Origin: Plebeiibacterium marinum
Lineage (GTDB): Bacteria; Bacteroidota; Bacteroidia; Bacteroidales; Marinilabiliaceae
Direction: 5' to 3'
Assembly (NCBI RefSeq): GCF_026013615.1
Contig: NZ_JAPDPI010000021.1
Coordinates: 1-64,000, forward strand
DNA: 64,000 nucleotides
Part shown: one piece after another, positions 8,798 through 14,368 of the stretch
Position numbering within the stretch: position 1 is the first letter of the stretch
Layout of the letters: each line of letters opens with the position of its first letter
Program-made: the position numbers and the translations under genes
Notes under the pieces: model-generated
The model's input: only the letters and a program-made list of their open reading frames with translations
What the model was told of the DNA's origin: nothing
Databases searched by the model: none

Positions 8798-9040
8798 TTA
8801 TCCTTCCAGATCAGATAATATTTTTATGGCCTCTTCCCTGCTATTGCCGCAAAACTCAGGCTCCGGTGTAAATCCGCCACAAACCCGAGGTCTCTCCTTC
8901 TTTCCAAATAGTTCGCACCTAAAATCATCGGTTAAGTGGGCACATGGCACTCCCGCTGGTTTACCTTCAGGCATTTTTGGCATCGGCGACGATATGGAGG
9001 GAGCTATACAACAAGCAGCACATCCTACTCTACATTCCAT
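8798..9040 (-). CDS. YkgJ-family cysteine-cluster protein
   Basis: An 80-aa protein with a CxxxCxxCC-type start (MECRVGCAACC) and further cysteines in VPCAHL, FRCELFG, RVCGGF and EFCGN. This is the pattern of the YkgJ/UPF0153 putative zinc- or iron-chelating family, here in a short form. The biochemical role of the family is not established. It is first of a probable two-gene unit with plsC (about 75 bp to the chosen plsC start). A CAAAAATA (TATTTTTG on this strand) at 9051-9058 may be the -7 box, implying a very short leader. Confidence 0.85.
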   Translation of the reverse strand: MECRVGCAACCIAPSISSPMPKMPEGKPAGVPCAHLTDDFRCELFGKKERPRVCGGFTPEPEFCGNSREEAIKILSDLEG

Positions 9041-9264
9041 TTTTTTTCTGCAAAAATAACTAATTAGCTAAATAACTAAAAAAGCGGTAACAAATAAATG
9101 CTACCACTAATTCTGATATTTTTTTATTCCACTAGTAACTTAACAAAGTTAGATCTGGTAATTAAATAATTTTCAATGCATATTCTAGCAACCTTCCCCT
9201 ACCCTTCTCCTATTCAACTATGATACACATTCGCAATTCCACACATTTTTATGGCAGGTTCAAT

Positions 9265-9299
9265 GCAGGTTCTTCGCACCCTTATGGCAAAGAACCTGC
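9265..9299. repeat. Perfect 10-bp inverted repeat
   Basis: GCAGGTTCTT at 9265-9274 pairs with AAGAACCTGC at 9290-9299 across a 15-nt loop. The left arm core GCAGGTTC also occurs as a direct repeat just upstream (9254-9261). There is no T-run after it on either strand, so it is not a simple terminator. Confidence 0.75.
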
Positions 9300-9402
9300 G
9301 ATGAGTCTGTGTTATACCCGTGTACAAAGGGGAATGTGGTTCATAAATGGTTCATTGCAAACCCATAGCTGATGCATTGAAAGTGCATACCATATGCATA
9401 GG

Positions 9403-9436
9403 TTTTGCGAAGACGGTGCGAAGAAAATTCGCAAAA
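9403..9436. repeat. Perfect 9-bp inverted repeat
   Basis: TTTTGCGAA (9403-9411) pairs with TTCGCAAAA (9428-9436) around a 16-nt loop. It is the second strong stem in the same spacer, 100 bp after the first. Confidence 0.7.
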
Positions 9437-9453
9437 AGTGCAAAAAACACCCA

Positions 9454-9545
9454 AATCGGAATCGAAAACAGCCATTTTTACCCCAAAGTGGAATCGAAAA
9501 CAGGCATTTTGGGCAAAAATCGGAATCCCGGGCCATTTTAAGGGA
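9454..9545. repeat. Degenerate tandem repeat, about 31-33 bp x 3
   Basis: Three units starting near 9454, 9487 and 9517 share GGAATCGAAAACAG(C/G)CATTTT; the third is more degenerate (GGAATCCCGGGCCATTTT). The units sit in a spacer with no clear gene. Confidence 0.65.
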
Positions 9546-9681
9546 AAAAACCAAGCACAACCCAAACAACGCAATTTTATACACTACTAAATATCAACAC
9601 ATTACAACAACAAAAAGTAACAGTAAAATTACTGTTATTTTTTCGCCCCCCTTTTGGATATACTTTAGCATTATACAAATT

Positions 9682-9716
9682 AGTTGAAAGTTAAAAGTTG
9701 AAAGTTAAAAGTGATT
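9682..9716. repeat. Heptamer tandem array
   Basis: AGTTGAA and AGTTAAA alternate twice (28 bp, exact), followed by a degenerate AGTGATT. Strict 7-bp phase. Confidence 0.85.
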
Positions 9717-9785
9717 TACAGCTTGTAAAGAAGTATTATTAATGGTTATCGTGCGGTAGGATTCAGCTTTATAGTTGAATGACTT

Positions 9786-9813
9786 TTGACAAATAACCAT
9801 TGACAAATAACTA
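9786..9813. repeat. Heptamer tandem array
   Basis: TTGACAA, ATAACCA, TTGACAA, ATAACTA: four units in strict 7-bp phase, 70 bp after the previous array but with different words. Confidence 0.75.
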
Positions 9814-9848
9814 GTTAACTAAAAATTCGGCCGATATATGTTTAACCC

Positions 9849-9885
9849 AACCTCTTTTAAAACCTGATCAATTTTAAGGGAGGTT
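9849..9885 (+). other. 14-bp hairpin in leader of the 84-aa gene
   Basis: The arm at 9849-9862 pairs with the arm at 9872-9885 (14 pairs, two of them G-U) around a 9-nt loop. The right arm contains GGGAGG and ends 14 nt before the ATG. It could block or set translation of the small gene. It is not followed by a T-run. Confidence 0.55.
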
Positions 9886-9899
9886 ACAAAAACAGAAAG

Positions 9900-10154
9900 A
9901 TGCATGAACTTAAAAATTTCGCCATCGGTTCACTGGGTACTTTAGGAGTTATGGAAACAACAGATGCTCAAATCTTCTCGACCCAGGATGCAGATCCTCA
10001 AACAATGATTATCCGGTCTGCGATCACCCTGCTAGCAGGAGTTCTCACAACAGTAATTTCAAAATGGATGCAACGCAATAAGGTTAAAAAAACATCTACC
10101 AAAAACACAGAAGTTACTGCGCCCAAAGAAAAGGGCAAAGATTGGTTTTGGTAG
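9900..10154 (+). CDS. Orphan 84-aa single-span membrane protein
   Basis: I do not recognise this protein. It starts MHELKNFAIGSLGTLGVME, has one hydrophobic segment at about 39-58 (IIRSAITLLAGVLTTVISKW), then a basic/polar tail (RNKVKKTSTKN...) ending GKDWFW. The tail should be cytoplasmic by the positive-inside rule. Codon use looks ordinary. The stop codon and last five or so codons lie inside dispersed repeat copy 2. A related 3' end (G-K-E-E-D-W-F-S-stop if read in frame) sits at the start of repeat copy 1 (46-72). A hairpin precedes the start. It could be a small phage-like or toxin-like membrane peptide, or a gene carried by the repeat element. Coding status is moderately supported. Confidence 0.5.
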   Translation: MHELKNFAIGSLGTLGVMETTDAQIFSTQDADPQTMIIRSAITLLAGVLTTVISKWMQRNKVKKTSTKNTEVTAPKEKGKDWFW

Positions 10155-10303
10155 GAGAAGGCTGCTCTACGCTCTCAACCCTCTGCTCTTTGCACTCCGC
10201 ACTTGCCACCTTGATATTTTGATAGCTATTAGCTGATAGCACGGCTGCGCCTTTAGGACGCTACGCTTTAGCTTGATTTCCTGCTACTAATACAACTTTT
10301 GCT
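10133..10303. repeat. Dispersed repeat, copy 2 (about 171 bp)
   Basis: Same element as 46-220. It runs from the last codons of the 84-aa gene through pyrimidine-rich heptamers, a heptamer array (10210-10237) and the GC-rich module starting near 10239. Differences from copy 1 are substitutions only over 10162-10287; a 3-bp indel lies near the 5' edge. Confidence 0.85.
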
Positions 10304-10326
10304 CAGGAATAATTTCTCCCGGATCC

Positions 10327-10370
10327 CGGATCCGATCTTTATAAGCGCCCTGTAAATAAGATCGAATCCG
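10327..10370. repeat. 13-bp inverted repeat between two repeat copies
   Basis: CGGATCCGATCTT (10327-10339) pairs with AAGATCGAATCCG (10358-10370) with one mismatch; the loop is 18 nt. It is preceded by a doubled CCCGGAT. No T-run follows. It may be part of the repeat locus. Confidence 0.7.
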
Positions 10371-10378
10371 TATAGAAT

Positions 10379-10457
10379 AGCTGATAGCTGATAGCTGATA
10401 GCTGATAGGACGGCTGCGCCTTTAGAACGCTGCGCTTTAGCTTAATTTCCTGCTACT
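10379..10457. repeat. Heptamer array plus partial dispersed repeat (copy 3)
   Basis: Four exact copies of AGCTGAT (10379-10406) run in phase into AGGACGG and then the GC-rich module (about 10409-10457), matching the 3' part of copies 1 and 2. The 5' pyrimidine-rich part is missing. This shows that the heptamer array and the GC module are linked units and that the array length varies between copies. Confidence 0.8.
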
Positions 10458-10577
10458 GACAATTGAGTGAACCCTTCTCCAAAGCTTTCCTTAAAATGAG
10501 AAACTCCATAAGGGAAACTTAGGTTTAGAGTAGACAGAAACCGGGGATCTAACTCAACAAATATTTATCCACTCCCA

Positions 10578-11507
10578 CTAAAACCACTGTCTTTTTCGGA
10601 ATATCATCACTCCCAAAAATGACAAAGCCAGAGATCCGGATATTATGGATGGCATGGCCCACATGGAGTTTTCCATAAAATTGGGCACATTCATTCCAAA
10701 CATACTCGCAATCAATGTAGGTATCATCAGTATAATAGAAATAAGTGTCAATTGCTTCATCACCACATTCAGGTTATTTGAAATAACTGAAGCAAAGGCA
10801 TCCATCATTCCACTTTGTATGTCGGAATAAATTTGTGCCATATCCAGCGCCTGTTTGTTTTCAATAAAAGCATCTTCGAGCAACTCTTCATTTATTTCTG
10901 TAGTTATCTTTTTTGAATTGCGAAGTTTTGCCAAAACAATTTCATTTGCTTTTATGGATGTAATAAAGTAAACCAGGCACTTTTCCATCTTCAACAACTT
11001 GTTTAATTCCTTGTTTTTAATTGACTTCTCAAGGTCTTGTTCTATTAAGGCTGTCATCTGGTTTATTTGCTTTAAATACCGCAAATACAGGTTGCCGGAT
11101 CGAAGAAACAACCTAAGAATAAAATTAATACTATCTGTAATTTCCCTGTATTGGTCTCTAAAAGGAGATGGTTGACCAATAGGCAAAACCTGGTTATCCT
11201 GCAAACAAAGTGTCAGAGTAAAGTTTTCAGCCATAAAAATACCCAAGGGTATAGTCGAAAACGGCACACCGTTATTTTCTGTTTCAACCGGAATACGAAG
11301 GATGATCAATGTCCAATAATCATCAAATTCTATCCGGGGTCTTTCATCCTGGTCTAAAATATCGTTTACCAAATCATTAGGCAAACCAAATTCGCTATTA
11401 AGTTTATTGATTTCTTTTTCGGTAGGGTTGGTAATATTTATCCAGCAGTCTTTTTGTGGTTCATTGATTTCAACGTATCCACCAAATGTTTTAAAGATCT
11501 TAATCAT
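10578..11507 (-). CDS. corA: CorA-family divalent metal (Mg2+/Co2+) channel
   Basis: A 309-aa inner-membrane channel protein. The long N-terminal cytoplasmic part ends in two C-terminal membrane helices. The first carries the signature GMN in SMFGMNVPNF (the selectivity filter of CorA); the second ends in a basic tail (RKRQWF) that should be cytoplasmic. The family works as a pentamer gated by bound cytoplasmic Mg2+. It stands alone; the nearest genes in the same direction (ffh, folD) are closed by a terminator. The leader may be about 117 nt if the -7 box at 11631-11638 is used. Confidence 0.92.
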   Translation of the reverse strand: MIKIFKTFGGYVEINEPQKDCWINITNPTEKEINKLNSEFGLPNDLVNDILDQDERPRIEFDDYWTLIILRIPVETENNGVPFSTIPLGIFMAENFTLTLCLQDNQVLPIGQPSPFRDQYREITDSINFILRLFLRSGNLYLRYLKQINQMTALIEQDLEKSIKNKELNKLLKMEKCLVYFITSIKANEIVLAKLRNSKKITTEINEELLEDAFIENKQALDMAQIYSDIQSGMMDAFASVISNNLNVVMKQLTLISIILMIPTLIASMFGMNVPNFMENSMWAMPSIISGSLALSFLGVMIFRKRQWF

Positions 11508-11630
11508 GATGATGCCTCCTTACAAATTTTTATCTGCAAGGAAACACAAAGCCCTTACAGAACTGTTAATACTCTATTTTCCTATGACAAGGGCCTTCGT
11601 CCATTTCATCAAATTTTAAATTTTCGGCTG

Positions 11631-11638
11631 CAAAAGTA
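11631..11638 (-). promoter_or_regulatory. Possible corA -7 box and leader with inverted repeat
   Basis: CAAAAGTA reads TACTTTTG on the minus strand (TAnnTTTG). No correctly spaced TTG was found. The implied leader contains GCCCTT (11551-11556) pairing with AAGGGC (11589-11594). A metal-responsive leader is possible but not shown. Confidence 0.35.
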
Positions 11639-11719
11639 ATATTATTTTTATCACAAGAGCTCTTTATCTTCAGTTTTTCCAGATTTAGGTTTACAAAAAG
11701 GAACTCTGGAATATTTACA

Positions 11720-11769
11720 AAAAAAAACCTGTCAGGCTTATTAGCATTATCTGCTATAACCTGACAGGT
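11720..11769 (-). terminator. Rho-independent terminator of the ffh-folD unit
   Basis: ACCTGTCAGG (11727-11736) and CCTGACAGGT (11760-11769) form a perfect 10-bp stem with a 23-nt loop. On the minus strand it is followed by a run of T (11721-11727 read as T). Confidence 0.8.
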
Positions 11770-11802
11770 ATAATATTTTAATCAGCATGTAAATAGCCAT
11801 TT

Positions 11803-11858
11803 GCTATAAGCAATCGGCTATAAGCTATAAGCTATCAACTATAAGCTACACGCTTCTA
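11803..11858. repeat. Heptamer tandem array abutting folD stop
   Basis: Eight units in strict 7-bp phase from 11803: GCTATAA occurs three times exactly, with GCAATCG, GCTATCA, ACTATAA, GCTACAC and GCTTCTA as variants. The last unit includes the folD stop codon (11856-11858). Related words occur in the dispersed repeat. Confidence 0.85.
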
Positions 11859-12734
11859 ATAAATCTCTTTCTTTGCGGCTTTTAAGGTATTCAATAATAA
11901 CGAAGCAATAGTCATTGGCCCTACACCTCCGGGAACCGGAGTAATATATGAACACTTCGGAGCAACTTCATCATAAGCCACATCTCCTTTTAACTTCCAG
12001 CCCGATTTGGTTACATCGCTTTTAACCCGTGTAGTACCTACATCAATTACCACAGCACCCTCTTTAACCATATCTGCTTTTACAAACTCGGGAGCACCAA
12101 TAGCAGCAATAATAATATCTGCCGATAAACACATCTCTTTTAAATTAGCGGTACGGCTATGACAAACTGTTACAGTTGCGTCTCCCGGGTATCCTTTTTG
12201 CGATAAAAGAATACTCATTGGGCGACCAACAATATTACTCCTTCCGATAACCACCACATACTTTCCTGAAGTTTCTATCTCATAACGCTCTATAAGCTCC
12301 ATAATACCTTGTGGAGTAGCAGAAACAAAAGCAGGAGATCCAATACTCATCCGCCCAACATTTTGAGGGTGGAATCCATCCACATCTTTTCTATAATCTA
12401 CGGCATCAGTAACTTTCTCTTCCGAAATATGCTTTGGTAATGGCAACTGTACAATGAAACCATCAACATCTGCATCATTATTCAACTCTTCAACCTTAGC
12501 CAGCAACTCCTCTTCTGTTACATCATCCTCAAAACGAATCAGAGAAGATTTAAAACCAACGTATTCACATGCTTTAATCTTAGCTGCTACATAAGTTTCA
12601 CTACCTCCATCGTGCCCTACCAATATGGCTGCCAAATGAGGTACCTTCCCTCCTTTTTCTTTAATTTGAGCTACTTCAACTGCTATCTCGTCCTTCACTT
12701 TTTGTGAAGTGGTTTTTCCATCAATAATTTGCAT
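11856..12734 (-). CDS. folD: Bifunctional methylenetetrahydrofolate dehydrogenase / methenyl-THF cyclohydrolase
   Basis: Interconverts 5,10-methylene-THF, 5,10-methenyl-THF and 10-formyl-THF (NADP-linked) in one-carbon metabolism. The 292-aa length is normal. The catalytic region [17 protein letters not shown] holds the conserved Tyr and Lys. [13 protein letters not shown] is a family signature, and the Rossmann motif [14 protein letters not shown] and the C-terminal [15 protein letters not shown] are intact. It lies 58 bp downstream of ffh in the same direction and is closed by a terminator, so the two are probably co-transcribed. Confidence 0.97.
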   Translation of the reverse strand: MQIIDGKTTSQKVKDEIAVEVAQIKEKGGKVPHLAAILVGHDGGSETYVAAKIKACEYVGFKSSLIRFEDDVTEEELLAKVEELNNDADVDGFIVQLPLPKHISEEKVTDAVDYRKDVDGFHPQNVGRMSIGSPAFVSATPQGIMELIERYEIETSGKYVVVIGRSNIVGRPMSILLSQKGYPGDATVTVCHSRTANLKEMCLSADIIIAAIGAPEFVKADMVKEGAVVIDVGTTRVKSDVTKSGWKLKGDVAYDEVAPKCSYITPVPGGVGPMTIASLLLNTLKAAKKEIY

Positions 12735-12762
12735 TTATAAAGAGTTTATTTTGATTACTGCT

Positions 12763-12790
12763 AATTGATCACTATTAATCGTTAACTGAT
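12763..12790. repeat. Weak heptamer-phased spacer between ffh and folD
   Basis: AATTGAT, CACTATT, AATCGTT and AACTGAT follow each other in 7-bp phase. Weaker than the other arrays, but of the same kind and in the same type of place. Confidence 0.4.
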
Positions 12791-12792
12791 AT

Positions 12793-14133
12793 TTATCTTC
12801 TTCCGAAAGGCATATTTTGCATCATGCGTCCCATGTTTTTTCCACCACCTTTGGTCATCATGCGCATCACCTTACGAGTATCTTCAAATTGCTTGATCAA
12901 GCGGTTCACCTCCTGAATATTAGTCCCACTACCTGTAGCAATCCTTTTTCTACGGCTTCCATTCAAGATTGCAGGATTTTCTCTTTCATCGGGAGTCATG
13001 GAATAAATAATAGCTTCAATTCCTTTGAAAGCATCATCATCAAAATCCATATTTTTTATGGCTTTACCCATTCCCGGGATCATACCAGCCAAATCTTTAA
13101 GATTACCCATCTTTTTGATTTGCTGAATCTGACTTAAGAAATCGTTAAAGCTAAACTGGTTCTTTGCAATTTTCTTTTGAAGTTTACGGGCTTCTTCCGC
13201 ATCAAATTGTTCCTGGGCACGTTCCACAAGCGAAACGATATCACCCATACCCAAAATACGGTCGGCCATACGGCTTGGATGGAATACATCTAAAGCATCC
13301 ATCTTCTCACCCATACCTACAAACTTAATTGGCTTATCAACCACACTTCTGATTGATAACGCAGCACCACCACGGGTATCACCATCAAGTTTGGTAAGAA
13401 TAACCCCATCAAAGTTTAATCTGTCGTTAAATTCTTTAGCTGTATTAACCGCATCCTGACCAGTCATGGAGTCCACCACAAAAAGGATTTCATCGGGGGT
13501 GATGGCTTTTTTAATGGCAGCAATCTCGTTCATCATCTGCTCATCAATAGCCAAACGACCAGCGGTATCCACAATAACCAGGTCGTGACCATTTGCTTTG
13601 GCATGCTTGATACCATCCTTGGCTAGTTTAACCGGATCGTTGTTTCCTTCTTCAGTATATACAGGTACACCGATTTGCTCACCCAACACCTGCAACTGGT
13701 TAATTGCAGCAGGACGGTAAACGTCACCGGCCACCAACAAAGGCTTTTTACCTCTTTTGTTTTTCAACAGGCTGGCTAATTTACCCGTATGGGTTGTTTT
13801 ACCAGAACCCTGAAGTCCGGCCATCAATATAACAGCAGGATTTCCTTTTATATTAACATCAACAGATTCTCCACCCATTAATTGCGCCAGCTCATCGTGC
13901 ACAATCTTAACCATCATCTGACCTGGCTGAACAGCATTCAACACGTTAGAACCTAACGCCTTTTGCTTTACAGTTTCAGTAAATATTTTGGCAGTTTTAT
14001 AGTTAACATCCGCATTTAAAAGCGCTCTTCTAACTTCTTTTAAAGTTTCAGCAATATTAATCTCGGTAATTTTACCCTGACCTTTTAAAAGTTTAAAGGA
14101 GCGTTCCAGCTTTTCCGACAGATTCTCGAACAT
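12793..14133 (-). CDS. ffh: Signal recognition particle protein Ffh (SRP54)
   Basis: A GTPase that binds 4.5S RNA and delivers nascent membrane proteins to FtsY and SecYEG. The 446-aa protein has the N domain (about 1-90), G domain with [14 protein letters not shown] (P-loop), DTAGR and TKLDGD, and a C-terminal M domain rich in Met ([23 protein letters not shown]). All motifs look intact. A CAAAAATA at 14169-14176 (TATTTTTG on this strand) 36 bp upstream is a likely -7 box, although its -33 element is not at the usual distance. Probably the first gene of the ffh-folD unit. Confidence 0.97.
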   Translation of the reverse strand: MFENLSEKLERSFKLLKGQGKITEINIAETLKEVRRALLNADVNYKTAKIFTETVKQKALGSNVLNAVQPGQMMVKIVHDELAQLMGGESVDVNIKGNPAVILMAGLQGSGKTTHTGKLASLLKNKRGKKPLLVAGDVYRPAAINQLQVLGEQIGVPVYTEEGNNDPVKLAKDGIKHAKANGHDLVIVDTAGRLAIDEQMMNEIAAIKKAITPDEILFVVDSMTGQDAVNTAKEFNDRLNFDGVILTKLDGDTRGGAALSIRSVVDKPIKFVGMGEKMDALDVFHPSRMADRILGMGDIVSLVERAQEQFDAEEARKLQKKIAKNQFSFNDFLSQIQQIKKMGNLKDLAGMIPGMGKAIKNMDFDDDAFKGIEAIIYSMTPDERENPAILNGSRRKRIATGSGTNIQEVNRLIKQFEDTRKVMRMMTKGGGKNMGRMMQNMPFGRR

Positions 14134-14168
14134 CTTATATTACGTTTTATTAATTTTTTTTGAGATTG

Positions 14169-14176
14169 CAAAAATA
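14169..14176 (-). promoter_or_regulatory. Probable ffh -7 box
   Basis: Reads TATTTTTG on the minus strand. A TTG lies 15 bp upstream rather than 19-21, so only the -7 element is well supported. Confidence 0.45.
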
Positions 14177-14368
14177 TAAAATATTTGCATACAAGCTAAT
14201 GAAAAAATCCACTATAACAGAGGTAAATATTTGTTCTGCCCACATTAACACTTTACCACGCGGTTATATTTCAGATTTATTGCCAAATTCCTTGCATTTA
14301 TTATATGCTCTACACTATTTTTACCCTCTTAAAAATTTTTGAAGCACGGAATAAGAGTTTATTTTTGA

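Larger units (their letters stand above)
9041..9899. other. 859-bp non-coding spacer with several structured segments
   Basis: No convincing gene. Open frames at 9312-9584(-) and 9394-9687(+) cross a tandem repeat and inverted repeats and have no family look. The spacer holds, in order, a possible -7 box (9051-9058), an inverted repeat (9265-9299), a second inverted repeat (9403-9436), a degenerate tandem repeat (9454-9545), two heptamer arrays (9682-9716, 9786-9813) and a hairpin before the 84-aa gene (9849-9885). It may hold a structured RNA or a decayed element. Confidence 0.6.
10155..10577. other. 423-bp spacer filled by repeat copies and an inverted repeat
   Basis: No gene seen. Contents: repeat copy 2 (to 10303), an inverted repeat (10327-10370), a heptamer array running into partial repeat copy 3 (10379-10457), then about 120 bp of plain sequence before the corA stop. 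Confidence 0.7.
11508..11855. other. 348-bp spacer between corA and folD
   Basis: No gene. It holds the corA leader with a possible promoter, the folD terminator (11720-11769), and a long heptamer array ending at the folD stop codon. Confidence 0.7.

Noticed and set aside
9051-9058. CAAAAATA as the promoter of the YkgJ-plsC unit
   Set aside because: It matches the -7 box, but there is no -33 TTG at the right distance and the leader would be only about 4 nt; kept as a remark only.
9265-9299. Inverted repeat considered as a terminator
   Set aside because: No T-run follows on either strand and no gene ends nearby in the right direction.
9312-9687. Open frames of 90 aa (minus) and 97 aa (plus) in the spacer before the 84-aa gene
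   Set aside because: They overlap each other on opposite strands, cross a tandem repeat and an inverted repeat, and have odd composition without any domain or plausible start signal.
1-10460. Mobile element or prophage explanation of the repeat region
   Set aside because: No transposase, integrase, phage structural gene, tRNA target or direct target repeats could be seen.
9400-10460. CRISPR array or integron attC array in the repeat-rich spacer
   Set aside because: Repeat spacing is irregular, there are no constant-length spacers, and no cas or integrase genes are present.
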